Assembly (NCBI GenBank): GCA_036733165.1
Contig: DAINBB010000003.1
Coordinates: forward strand, 1-64,000
Direction of reading: 5' to 3'
Length of the DNA: 64,000 nt
DNA from: JAFGGT01 sp036733165
GTDB taxonomy: Archaea; Methanobacteriota_B; Thermococci; Methanofastidiosales; NM3
This document shows positions 17,222-25,616 of this stretch, in pieces (within the stretch, counting starts at the first letter, position 1; every line of letters starts with the position of its first letter). Made by a program: the position numbers and the translations under genes. The notes beneath the pieces were generated by a model. That model was given only the letters and a program-made list of their open reading frames with translations, made no database searches and was not told the DNA's origin.

Positions 17222-18988
17222 ATGGTGGTCATGATGCTCAATTATTCTGGTGGTCTTAATTTTCATAGAATGGGCCTCTTCATTGGAATTATAGTCTTCT
17301 TTATCATGTTGATGCTGCCATCGTTTGGTTCCATGGATGACAGCAGCTATGATGTAATCTATGAAAAACTGCCGACAGATCTGAAGGAAAAAATATCCAG
17401 CGAGTTCGGTGATGTTAATGATGACAACTTTGATGATTTCTTGGAATACTCCAAGTCCGTGGGTGTCTCGATATCAAAGACATCGGCGTCCTTCATCTCG
17501 GACCAGACCTACGATTCCCTCTCTTACAAATCGAACTATGCGGCGCCCATAAGCCTCTATGAGCTGATAAAGGGACAGAGCGAGGCACAGATGAAGGTCT
17601 TGGCGATCGCCCTTCTGATGGCGATATGGTGGATCACGGAGGCGATACCCGTTTCTGTGACAGCCCTTCTTCCTGCCATGTTGCTTCCGTTCCTGGGCGT
17701 ATGCCATTACAACGGCAACACATACCCTGGATACTTCTCTGCCTTTGAGCAATATGCCAATTACCTGATATTCCTTTTCCTTGGGGGATTCATAATCGCG
17801 GCGTCTATGAGGAAATGGGGTCTGGACAAGAGGATATCCCTCAACATACTTCGTGTATTTGGAACAAAACCTTCCAGGGTAGTGCTGGGATTCATGGTGG
17901 CCACAGCATTCTTGTCAATGTGGATATCCAACACCGCCACCGCGGCAATGATGATGCCTGTGGCGCTGGCGGTCCTGACGCAGGCCGGCCTAAAACCCGG
18001 CAAGAGCTCCTTTGGGTTCTGCCTCATGCTATCCATAGCCTATGCGGCGTCCATAGGCGGCATTGGCACGTTGATAGGCACGCCTCCCAACGGCATTGCG
18101 GTGGGATTCATTGCACAGTTCCAGGGAAAGGTGATAACATTCGCCGATTGGCTGAAGATAGGCCTGCCCATTGTAATAATATTTCTTCCGATAGCGTGGA
18201 GATACATAATATGGCGCTTTCCGCCCGAAGTTGAGGAGATATCCGGTGGCAAGGGAGTTATCAGGGAAAACCTGCGCAAACTTGGCAACCTCTCGACCGG
18301 TGAGAAGACGACCCTTTTCGTTTTCGTCCTCACTGCCGTCATGTGGGCCACAAGGTCATCCATAGTAATAGGCGACTTCACATTGCTGAAGGGATGGTCA
18401 ACATGGTTTGGGGGATACTTTTCGTTCGTTCATGACAGCACGGTGTCCATCCTGGCGGTCATACTCCTGTTCCTATTGCCTGTCGGTGAGGGGAAGTTCA
18501 CAATGGACTGGAGTACTGCAAGCAGATATGTTCCATGGGGCACATTGATACTGTTCGGCGGGGGTCTCACACTTGGCAAGTCCATAGCTAACACCGGGCT
18601 TTCCTCCTGGTTCGCTTCGCATCTCACATCGTTTGGATCAGTGAATATCGTCATCGTGCTGCTTGCCATAGCCATTATGAGCGTGCTTCTATCAGAGGTC
18701 ACCTCGAACACTGCGACCACCTCCATGCTGATGCCTGTCATGTTCTCGCTTGGGGTGGCACTGAACAGGGATCCCGTGACATTCATGATAACATCCGCCG
18801 TGGCAACATCCATGGTGTTTTCCTTGCCTGTCGCGACTCCGCCCAATGCAATAGTCTTTGGAACTGGTTATGTGGGCATCGACAGGATGGCCAAGAACGG
18901 CATACTTCTTGACTTTATTGGCATAATAATCTGGACGATTGTTGTGTATCTGGTGATAGGGACGCTATTCGGCATAATCGCTGTCTGA
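17222..18988 (+). CDS. DASS/SLC13-family sodium:anion symporter
   Basis: A 588-residue membrane transporter of the divalent anion:Na+ symporter family (dicarboxylates, citrate or sulfate). The two S-N-T motifs that bind sodium and substrate in this family are present: S-N-T-A-T-A-A-M near 237 and S-N-T-A-T-T-S-M near 495, each within repeat hairpins, followed by T-P-P-N segments. Between the first helix (about 18-35) and the core (from about 120) there is an extra hydrophilic segment of roughly 80 residues, probably external, that typical members lack. It begins 72 bases after the Hdr operon with its own promoter-like tract. The substrate is not predictable; a C4-dicarboxylate or sulfate is most likely. 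Confidence 0.85.
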   Translation: MVVMMLNYSGGLNFHRMGLFIGIIVFFIMLMLPSFGSMDDSSYDVIYEKLPTDLKEKISSEFGDVNDDNFDDFLEYSKSVGVSISKTSASFISDQTYDSLSYKSNYAAPISLYELIKGQSEAQMKVLAIALLMAIWWITEAIPVSVTALLPAMLLPFLGVCHYNGNTYPGYFSAFEQYANYLIFLFLGGFIIAASMRKWGLDKRISLNILRVFGTKPSRVVLGFMVATAFLSMWISNTATAAMMMPVALAVLTQAGLKPGKSSFGFCLMLSIAYAASIGGIGTLIGTPPNGIAVGFIAQFQGKVITFADWLKIGLPIVIIFLPIAWRYIIWRFPPEVEEISGGKGVIRENLRKLGNLSTGEKTTLFVFVLTAVMWATRSSIVIGDFTLLKGWSTWFGGYFSFVHDSTVSILAVILLFLLPVGEGKFTMDWSTASRYVPWGTLILFGGGLTLGKSIANTGLSSWFASHLTSFGSVNIVIVLLAIAIMSVLLSEVTSNTATTSMLMPVMFSLGVALNRDPVTFMITSAVATSMVFSLPVATPPNAIVFGTGYVGIDRMAKNGILLDFIGIIIWTIVVYLVIGTLFGIIAV

Positions 18989-19054
18989 GAAATGGAGCAA
19001 GACAATGAAACAAGGGGAATCGGGTCGTTGTATCGACCTTCCGTCCTTTTGAGT

Positions 19055-20059
19055 CTATGGCCGGTTGATGTTCCTATAAGGGCTTTGATAATCCTCTGGT
19101 TTTCTTATCCCTGTTATCATGTCCTTTGAGAAGTCAAAGAGCGTCCTTGACGAGCGAGTGTCCTTTATTGTCATTTTCCCATCGTCGGTGACCTTGCCGA
19201 TGACACATGAACTGACGCTGCCGACATTGAACAGTTCTATGATGTCCTCGCTGTTGTCCTCATCACATGTCATGATGAAACCAAATCCCGGATACATCCT
19301 TATCCAATCTAGGAAGTCTATTCCATCCGGTCGGGGAACCGAGTCCAAATCCACAACGGCGCCAACGCGCGATGTTTCCAACAACATGCCTATGGTGCCC
19401 AGCAATCCCGGGTTCGATATGTCCTTGGCAGCTGTTGCCAGTCCATCCTCGGCCACGGTGACCATCTTCTCCAGCCTGCCCACAACCTCTGTTGGGGACC
19501 TCATGCTTGTGGAGTCCCAGTTGAAGAAGTTCTTATGCCTCTCGCCTCCAAGGTCTATCGCCACGACGATGTCCTGGCCAGGCCTGGCATCGAACGATGT
19601 CAGTATGCTCTTTGCCTCGCCGACTATTGATACTGATAGCGACATGGTGCTTGTATCGGGATGAAGATGTCCTCCTACCATCGGCACCTTGAACTTCTTG
19701 CATGCCATGTTTATGCCCTTGAGCACATCGTTGCACCCATCCGCCTCGGTCGTCGATAGGATGTTGGTCATGGCAAGCGGCCTCCCTCCCATTGCGTAGA
19801 TATCGTTCACATTCGCCAACACGGCGCAATATCCCGCCCATATAGGGTCGTTCTCCATAAGCCTTTTCCATATGCCATCTGCCGCAAAAAGAAGATAATG
19901 GCCTTCATCGTCCTTGATGACAGCACTGTCGTCTCCGAAAGATATTATCGTCTTGCCAAAGTCATCCACATCTGCGAAACAGTTCACAAGCTTGCATATG
20001 GGATTTTTCCTCAATACGCCATCATAGTTTCTCACGGCACTGATCACGTCGTCCATCAA
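19055..20059 (-). CDS. AIR-synthase/ThiL-like protein (methanogenesis marker 2 type)
   Basis: A 334-residue protein of the PurM/ThiL/SelD/HypE fold, which binds ATP at a dimer interface. Visible motifs are F-G-D-D-S-A-V-I (residues about 41-48), A-N-V-N-D-I-Y-A-M-G-G-R-P (about 83-95) and V-G-G-H (about 127-130). In overall form it resembles methanogenesis marker protein 2 and sll0787-type AIR-synthase-related proteins. It starts 16 bases after the end of the ABC ATPase gene on the same strand, so it is very probably co-transcribed with the importer. That suggests it phosphorylates or activates the imported molecule or a cofactor precursor. Thiamine-monophosphate kinase is an alternative reading, but I would not assign it. 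Confidence 0.65.
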   Translation of the reverse strand: MMDDVISAVRNYDGVLRKNPICKLVNCFADVDDFGKTIISFGDDSAVIKDDEGHYLLFAADGIWKRLMENDPIWAGYCAVLANVNDIYAMGGRPLAMTNILSTTEADGCNDVLKGINMACKKFKVPMVGGHLHPDTSTMSLSVSIVGEAKSILTSFDARPGQDIVVAIDLGGERHKNFFNWDSTSMRSPTEVVGRLEKMVTVAEDGLATAAKDISNPGLLGTIGMLLETSRVGAVVDLDSVPRPDGIDFLDWIRMYPGFGFIMTCDEDNSEDIIELFNVGSVSSCVIGKVTDDGKMTIKDTRSSRTLFDFSKDMITGIRKPEDYQSPYRNINRP

Positions 20060-20075
20060 CTTCCAACACCCGCTC

Positions 20076-20807
20076 TCATTCTATCTTAGATAAGATCTTC
20101 TTCCTAATGTTGATAAAATCGTTCGATGTCCTGTCCCTGGGTCTTGGGAGGTCTATGATAACCTCCGCATTGACCATGGTGGGCCTGGCTGTAAGGATAA
20201 GCACTCTGTCGGCCAGGTAAACGGCCTCGTCCACATTGTGCGTGATGAATATTATCGTGTTCTGTCTCTTCTCCCATACCTTGATGAGTTCCCTTTGGAG
20301 CACGTTTCTCGTCTGTGCGTCCAGGGAAACGAAGGGTTCGTCCATCAGCAGGAGCTCAGGCTCTATCACCAGGGCCCTGGATATGGCCACCCTCTTTTGC
20401 ATGCCCCCCGACAGTTCCTTTGGATAGGAGTTCTCGAATCCCTTGAGCCCCATGAACTCTATCAGTTCCGAGACCTTCTTCTTTATCTCGTCCTTGGGCA
20501 TTTTTGAAAGTTCAAGCCCAAGCGCTATGTTGTTGTATGCGGTTCTCCAAGGAAGTAGGGCATCGTCTTGGAAAACGAATCCTATCTTGTGGTCACTGCC
20601 GTCCTCCCACTCCATGGTACCGCTTGTGGGTTTCTCAAGACCAGCTATGATTCTCAGGAGGGTGGTCTTCCCGCATCCGCTGGGTCCTACTATGCAGAGA
20701 AACTCCTTGTCTTTCACAGTGAAGTTCATATCCCTGACAGCAGTTACCTTGCTCTTTTTCTCGGATATGAACGTCTTCTCCAAGTCTTTGATACGTAGCT
20801 TTTCCAT
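20076..20807 (-). CDS. ABC transporter ATPase, NitT/TauT (SsuB) type
   Basis: A 243-residue nucleotide-binding subunit. Walker A G-P-S-G-C-G-K-T-T at 41-49, Q-loop Q80, signature L-S-G-G-M-Q-K-R at 132-139, Walker B L-L-L-M-D-E-P at 152-158, and the switch His in I-T-H-N-V-D-E-A. The I-T-H-N-V-D-E-A and L-P-R-P-R-D-R segments are typical of the nitrate/sulfonate/taurine importer group. It lies eight bases downstream of the permease gene, in the same minus-strand operon. Confidence 0.9.
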   Translation of the reverse strand: MEKLRIKDLEKTFISEKKSKVTAVRDMNFTVKDKEFLCIVGPSGCGKTTLLRIIAGLEKPTSGTMEWEDGSDHKIGFVFQDDALLPWRTAYNNIALGLELSKMPKDEIKKKVSELIEFMGLKGFENSYPKELSGGMQKRVAISRALVIEPELLLMDEPFVSLDAQTRNVLQRELIKVWEKRQNTIIFITHNVDEAVYLADRVLILTARPTMVNAEVIIDLPRPRDRTSNDFINIRKKILSKIE

Positions 20808-20815
20808 GGGGACAC

Positions 20816-21586
20816 CTACTGTTTAATCTCCCTCCAGGAGAAATATCTCTTCTCGATCAGCTTGAAGCTTCTGTCAATGAGCAGTCCGATTATGCCTATG
20901 TATATGATACCTGAGATGATTATGGAGATCTGCCCTACGGTATTGGCCTGCCAGATAAGGTACCCAAGCCCTGAAGGGGCTATCCCAGGCATCATCTCTG
21001 CGGCCACGAGGCACATCCATGCTATTCCCATGCCGATCCTGAGCCCAGTGACAATGTATGGCGAGGAATGCGGGATCACTATCTTCCTCATTATGTCATA
21101 GTCGCTTGCATCAAAGGTCTTTGCGACCTCGATGTGCGATTTGCTTATGCTCTTGACGCCCTCGATGGTATTGACCAGTATCGGGAAGAATGCGCCAAGG
21201 AATATTATCATCACGGCGGACCTGAGACCAAGACCCAACCATGCCATTATGAGGGGTATCCAGGCAAGTGGTGGGATCGGCCTAAGCACCTCCACGATAT
21301 AATCAAAGAGGTCCCCAAGGTACTTCGACCATCCCATCCCGACTCCGAGGGGGATGGCTATCAGGCATGCGAGTCCGAATCCCAGCACTACCCTCTTCAG
21401 CGAATAGTAGGTATTCTCTATCAAAGTGCCGGTTCCAAGAAGACTATTGTTGGGATGGGTGACAATGGATAATATTTTTACAAGTTGAGGTAGTTTCCAA
21501 GGATTGTCGATAGACATCGCAATCAGTTCCCATCCTACCACTATACAGATAGGCACTATCAGTTTAATGATCTTCCTGTTCATCAT
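20816..21586 (-). CDS. ABC transporter permease, NitT/TauT (SsuC) type
   Basis: A 256-residue inner-membrane permease with about six helices and the BPD-transporter EAA-like loop (I-E-V-A-K-T-F-D-A-S-D-Y-D-I-M-R-K-I-V-I-P, near 150-170) that contacts the ATPase. It pairs with the ATPase gene downstream. The binding-protein gene lies upstream on the same strand, separated by an oppositely oriented regulator gene, so the permease must have its own promoter in the AT-rich 21587-21779 gap. Confidence 0.88.
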   Translation of the reverse strand: MMNRKIIKLIVPICIVVGWELIAMSIDNPWKLPQLVKILSIVTHPNNSLLGTGTLIENTYYSLKRVVLGFGLACLIAIPLGVGMGWSKYLGDLFDYIVEVLRPIPPLAWIPLIMAWLGLGLRSAVMIIFLGAFFPILVNTIEGVKSISKSHIEVAKTFDASDYDIMRKIVIPHSSPYIVTGLRIGMGIAWMCLVAAEMMPGIAPSGLGYLIWQANTVGQISIIISGIIYIGIIGLLIDRSFKLIEKRYFSWREIKQ

Positions 21587-21740
21587 AGCACCTTGACTAT
21601 AGGATATATACTAAAATATATTATTATATAATATATTCTGGACCTTTCCCTGATAAAATCCATGACTACTTTCTGGCGTTTGTTTAAAAATCTTTCTTAA
21701 AATTATTTTATCTGTTTTAGGAATATTATTTACCCAAAAG

Positions 21741-21779
21741 TATAAATAATTCTATTTTATACTACTTTTGTGTGTTTAT
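21741..21779 (+). promoter_or_regulatory. TATA box of the HTH regulator
   Basis: TATAAATA starts at 21741, about 39 bases before the ATG at 21780. Transcription would start near 21768-21775, giving an almost leaderless mRNA with no Shine-Dalgarno, as is common in archaea. The distance decides for ATG 21780 over the upstream TTG at 21768. Confidence 0.5.
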
Positions 21780-22301
21780 ATGACTTATATCGATGTCTTG
21801 AACTCTATAGCGATATCCCATGACAGGTTCATAGAGTCTCTTAAGAAGACGATATATGATGAACACCACATGTCCATATCCAGCTTCGCCGACTATTCCA
21901 AGATACCTAAGAGCACCTTGTATAAGATATTTGATGGAAACAGGGAACCTACCCTCAAGGCTGTGAGGGACATATTAAAATCCCTTAAAAGGTTGGAAGA
22001 TGTGACAGACCAACCGTTCATTGCAGTAATAGCTGCCAGGTCAGTCCTTTCAATGTATTCCCGCAACACCATAAAGATAAATAACAAGGAATACACGATA
22101 CGGGAATACTCTGCTGTCACGATGGACGATGCCATAATATCGGCCGTAAATGCCGAGAGGGGCGGGGCCTTGGCGATAGTGTGCGCCCCCATCGTGTCGC
22201 CTTCCATTGACAGATTGGTCAAGATCCCCGTAATCACCATGATGCCAAAGTTCGCGCTCGAGGACGCGATCAAGAGGGCTGCGAAAAAAATATCGGAATA
22301 A
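21780..22301 (+). CDS. HTH regulator with PrpR_N-like sensor segment
   Basis: A 173-residue predicted transcription factor. Residues about 30-70 form an XRE-like helix-turn-helix (S-I-S-S-F-A-D-Y-S-K-I-P-K-S-T-L-Y-K-I-F). The C-terminal half resembles one lobe of a PrpR_N or periplasmic-binding-type sensor (A-L-A-I-V-C-A-P-I-V, V-K-I-P-V-I-T-M-M-P, then A-L-E-D-A-I-K-R-A). It sits between the permease gene and the binding-protein gene of the ABC importer, convergent with the latter and divergent from the former, which makes it the obvious candidate regulator of that transporter. The ligand is unknown, perhaps the imported compound. Confidence 0.6.
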   Translation: MTYIDVLNSIAISHDRFIESLKKTIYDEHHMSISSFADYSKIPKSTLYKIFDGNREPTLKAVRDILKSLKRLEDVTDQPFIAVIAARSVLSMYSRNTIKINNKEYTIREYSAVTMDDAIISAVNAERGGALAIVCAPIVSPSIDRLVKIPVITMMPKFALEDAIKRAAKKISE

Positions 22302-22317
22302 TAAAATAAAAAAGGAA

Positions 22318-23517
22318 TTAGACCTTGTAGTCTATTCCTGATTCCTGCAAAGCGTATTTGATCATTACATCCTGTATTGCGCCTATCATCGGAACGCCGA
22401 TCTTTACAGTATCCCCTTCAGCGTACATCTCCTTTATCCAGTCGATGAACTCGTCCCAGTTGTCCGCCGGCACATCGTTTGCAACAACAACACCCGAACC
22501 CTCTGTCTGCACTGGGGAGATTATCTTGGCTGGCGAGCCCTGGTCAATGAACATGATCGCCGGTGGGGCGCCGATGATCGCATAATCGAGATTTCCCTGG
22601 CTTATCGCCGTCATCACTGCGGAACCTGCTGAGAACTCTATGACATTGACATTCGCGACCAAGGTCTCGTTCACATACAACTGGTAATCTGTCCCAGTCC
22701 CTGGGTTATCTGAATACAGATATATGCCAACATTGTCCCTGAAGTATTCCCAATCATAGGCTGCCACGAAGAGTGCTGCATCATGGTCCGATGGAAGATA
22801 ACCGAAACTTACCGTGGGGACGTTCCCTGAGAACTCATCATCGAGGTAGTCCATGCTCGTTAGGCTTTCATAGGCATCGTTGTATAGGCCAAGCTCAAGC
22901 AGGGCATCCAGTAACTCGTCGCCGGAAAGGTCCACCAGTTTGTCGTTTATCATGTCTATCTCCTTAAGGGACTCAACGAAGAGCTCTATGCCATTCAGCC
23001 AATCCTCGGATGGTTCCGTGACAAACCTTATCGTCTCTATCGACATCTCCTCGACGTCGTATGAGTTCACTATGATGTCTCCGAAGGCCAGGTCCTCGCC
23101 ACCAAAGAGCCAGTCGGCACAATATGCCACCGTTTCCTCCGTATGAGTCTCAATGTAGGAATCTGCACTGATCATCAACATGGTGAGGTACTTGACTATA
23201 TCATAGTCCTCTTCAATGAAACTGTCAGTGGATACAAGGCAGCAACACGGATGATTGGTCCATTGTCCGTCTGGTGGAAGGTTCTCTGAATATGTAATGA
23301 CCTTTCCAACCTCAGCGACCTCTGCCACAGACACCATAGGTTGCCAGGCGATATATGCATCCAATTGATCGTTCGCTAGGGCAGAGGGCATTGTTCCACA
23401 CCCTGACATGTAGACGAGTTCCACCACAGGTGTATCGGTTTCCTCATCTCCACCTATACAGCCCGAACAAACAATTCCAACCAGTATGATCAAACCAATC
23501 AATATCCTCTTTAGCAT
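22318..23517 (-). CDS. ABC substrate-binding lipoprotein with circularly permuted lobes
   Basis: A 399-residue lipoprotein with signal 1-19 and lipobox C-S-G-C (Cys 20); ATG 23517 follows a GGTGA site and the longer frame is rejected because it would bury the signal. It belongs to the NMT1/SsuA-like binding proteins for NitT/TauT importers, but the order is inverted. The segment normally in the second half comes first (V-Y-M-S-G-C-G-T-M-P-S-A-L from about 35, A-Y-I-A-W-Q-P, N-H-P-C-C). The normal N-terminal lobe comes last (G-Y-L-P-S-D-H-D-A-A-L-F-V from 239, E-G-S-G-V-V-V, G-V-P-M-I-G-A-I-Q-D-V), and the protein stops just after S-G-I-D-Y-K-V. Joining C-terminus to N-terminus would restore the usual sequence. 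Ligand unknown. Confidence 0.82.
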   Translation of the reverse strand: MLKRILIGLIILVGIVCSGCIGGDEETDTPVVELVYMSGCGTMPSALANDQLDAYIAWQPMVSVAEVAEVGKVITYSENLPPDGQWTNHPCCCLVSTDSFIEEDYDIVKYLTMLMISADSYIETHTEETVAYCADWLFGGEDLAFGDIIVNSYDVEEMSIETIRFVTEPSEDWLNGIELFVESLKEIDMINDKLVDLSGDELLDALLELGLYNDAYESLTSMDYLDDEFSGNVPTVSFGYLPSDHDAALFVAAYDWEYFRDNVGIYLYSDNPGTGTDYQLYVNETLVANVNVIEFSAGSAVMTAISQGNLDYAIIGAPPAIMFIDQGSPAKIISPVQTEGSGVVVANDVPADNWDEFIDWIKEMYAEGDTVKIGVPMIGAIQDVMIKYALQESGIDYKV

Positions 23518-23847
23518 AAATTCACCAAAGATAACATCTAGCTGTGATTTATATATTTTTCCCATATATTCAAAATAAATTGTCTTTTAATATAAAATAT
23601 TTTATAATAATATACCTTAAGGTATTATATTTATATATTTCATACATATTAATGATACAATTCAGCAATGTGCGACTATTGGGATGGACATTTCACACAG
23701 GCGGATATGTTACTCGCATCGTGCATAACGCCCTCATTTCACAGGAGTTATCACTAAAATGAATAAATGAGGATCATTAGGATCAACTTATCGGTCCCTG
23801 ACAATACAATCCCCAAATGTTCCTGCTAAATAGTACATGAGGTCTGC
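23518..23847. other. Gene-free region upstream of the binding-protein gene
   Basis: This 330-base AT-rich spacer holds the minus-strand promoter of the binding-protein gene (TATA-like ATATATAAAT on the minus strand near 23548-23557), a perfect palindrome at 23612-23625, and a 36-codon plus-strand frame from 23652 with no ribosome binding site that I do not accept as a gene. Nothing else is recognisable. Confidence 0.4.
23612..23625. promoter_or_regulatory. 14-bp perfect palindrome
   Basis: ATACCTTAAGGTAT is a perfect palindrome about 95 bases upstream of the binding-protein gene. It may be the operator of the adjacent importer or of the Lrp-type gene region. The same sequence was not noticed elsewhere in the window. 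Confidence 0.35.
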
Positions 23848-24306
23848 TCAGAAGAATCTTATCTCATGGGCATGTTTGTAAATCTCCGTGAACGTGGAGA
23901 CGTGGATCATGCCGATTCCTGACTTGACGCCATCTATCGTCTTGATCTTCTCATTCACGAATCGTCCTATGGACCTCTCATCAGGACCGATTACTTCCAT
24001 GACTATGTCGTGGTCACCGCCAGTGGTACCTATCATCGTTACCTCATCGAACTTTGATATTTTGTCTGCCACTTCTTCTATCTTGTCAGGCTGTACTGTC
24101 AGGCCCACTATCTTGCATGCTGGATATCCTACCTTCTTGGGATCGACTATTGCTGCAAATTTCAAGATTATTCCGTTCTCGACCATTTTTTTTACTCTGG
24201 AGTGAACGGTCGTTGAACCAACATCCAACATCTTTCCGATTTCATAGTACGGCGTTTTATCGTTCTTCTGTAAGATTTCAAGGATTTTCTTGTCCAAATC
24301 ATCCAT
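23848..24306 (-). CDS. Lrp/AsnC-family transcriptional regulator
   Basis: A 152-residue feast/famine regulator. N-terminal winged HTH (M-D-D-L-D-K-K-I-L-E-I-L-Q-K-N-D-K-T-P opening, recognition S-T-T-V-H-S-R-V-K-K-M) and a C-terminal RAM domain (G-L-T-V-Q-P, G-T-T-G-G-D-H-D-I-V-M-E-V) that oligomerises and binds amino acids. A minus-strand TATA-like tract (about 24330-24345) precedes the ATG at a near-leaderless distance. It is divergent from the arginase-like gene at 24505, with 198 bases between, so regulation of amino-acid metabolism there is possible. Confidence 0.9.
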   Translation of the reverse strand: MDDLDKKILEILQKNDKTPYYEIGKMLDVGSTTVHSRVKKMVENGIILKFAAIVDPKKVGYPACKIVGLTVQPDKIEEVADKISKFDEVTMIGTTGGDHDIVMEVIGPDERSIGRFVNEKIKTIDGVKSGIGMIHVSTFTEIYKHAHEIRFF

Positions 24307-24504
24307 AACAGCACCAAAATATAGAATAATATATTTATATTTAAACTTATTGGAGAAGATGGTACATTTTTGCTTGGTTTTGGAGGTATTTCCTATATTG
24401 TATCTTATTTTTTTCTTATGGAATGAGGTCCATTTTTATCTGAATATTATACTTACTTATCAGAAGATGCAAAGATATTTATACCGTTCCCATTTTTTAT
24501 AGCC

Positions 24505-25533
24505 ATGGACGACATCTTCGTCTTCGGTGTTCCTCTCGATCCTGATGAACGAGAGGAGACTGTCATAAAAAAGAACGACACCGCCTTGAGGGACAAGCTT
24601 GGAATGAAGGATCCCTATGCCGCCATAAGTGATAGGCTGCCATTCAGAAAAAACCTTATCGGCAACGCCCCCGTCGAGGGCTGGCTGACACCATGCCCCC
24701 CGGATGAGGAACTCTTCATGTGCACGGTTGAGAACTATGTGGCGTTCATTGATTGCGATGGGTGCTGGGAATACACAAAGGCCATAAAGGATTCCATGGG
24801 CTCCATGATAGGGGGCAACAGGTCCCTCATGATAGCTGTCGACCACTCTGTCGCCTGCGCCTCGATGATGCATTCAGCGGAAATATATGGGAGGGATGAC
24901 CTTGGGGTGATCATATTTGATAGTCATTTCGATGGCATCTTGCCAAGCTATAGGTGCGGCCTGATACAATACGACATCGATACAAATCCACGCTCCCCAT
25001 TCGATCCGAACGACCCGTTCATCTTTGATAGGCCGGACAGCTTCAATGCAGATTCGTTCCTGTTCAAGATGATAGATGACGGTTACCTGCTTCCGGAGAA
25101 CATCACAGTCATAGGCGTGTCGGACTATCCTTCGAATAAATCCGAAAAGATAGACGACGAGAGGGTGGCACGGTATCTAGAATTTTATCATGGCTATGAG
25201 GAACGGGGGCTGAACATAATATCCAAGGACAGACTTAGGGCGAACAAGAGACTATTTGACCTTTCACAGTTGGAAGCTGGCCATCTGCATGTGTCCATAG
25301 ATGTGGACGTGGGTTCCAGAATGGCCCTTCACGGTGCCAGATTCATAGATTACAAAGGGCTCTCGGAGAGAGAGATATTCTCTCTGTTGGAAAGCGTAAG
25401 GTCCTCGAACAAAAGGATCGTCAGTTCAGATATCAACGAGATGGACGTTTGGAAGGCGGGCCAGATGTACTCGGGGAAAAAGGACAGGACATACGACATT
25501 GCCGTAAGGATGACCAACAGCTTATTTGGATAG
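24505..25533 (+). CDS. Arginase/agmatinase-superfamily protein with altered metal sites
   Basis: A 342-residue protein of the ureohydrolase fold (arginase, agmatinase, formiminoglutamase). The metal-binding blocks are recognisable but changed: A-V-D-H-S in place of G-G-D-H-S, F-D-S-H-F-D in place of D-A-H-x-D, and S-I-D-V-D-V-G-S in place of S-x-D-x-D-x-x-D-P, so the last conserved Asp is lost. A binuclear Mn site may still form partly. The N-terminal 85 residues are unlike the classical enzymes. A TATA-like AGATATTTATA at about 24471-24481 lies some 25-30 bases before the ATG, suggesting a leaderless transcript. A true ureohydrolase of novel substrate or a non-hydrolytic relative are both possible. 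Confidence 0.65.
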   Translation: MDDIFVFGVPLDPDEREETVIKKNDTALRDKLGMKDPYAAISDRLPFRKNLIGNAPVEGWLTPCPPDEELFMCTVENYVAFIDCDGCWEYTKAIKDSMGSMIGGNRSLMIAVDHSVACASMMHSAEIYGRDDLGVIIFDSHFDGILPSYRCGLIQYDIDTNPRSPFDPNDPFIFDRPDSFNADSFLFKMIDDGYLLPENITVIGVSDYPSNKSEKIDDERVARYLEFYHGYEERGLNIISKDRLRANKRLFDLSQLEAGHLHVSIDVDVGSRMALHGARFIDYKGLSEREIFSLLESVRSSNKRIVSSDINEMDVWKAGQMYSGKKDRTYDIAVRMTNSLFG

Positions 25534-25616
25534 GTCATTCATATCCTTTCGTCAAATGCAAAGCAACTGGTCCGGATTAGCATAAATTATTTATCATATA
25601 TATGCCATTATGACAT

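Noticed and set aside
22318..23517. Two separate fragments of a broken binding protein
   Set aside because: The reading frame is continuous, the signal peptide is intact, and the junction falls at a natural hinge position, so permutation explains it better than decay.
23652..23762. 36-codon plus-strand frame in the spacer before the binding-protein gene
   Set aside because: No ribosome binding site, no recognisable product and no operon partner. Treated as chance.
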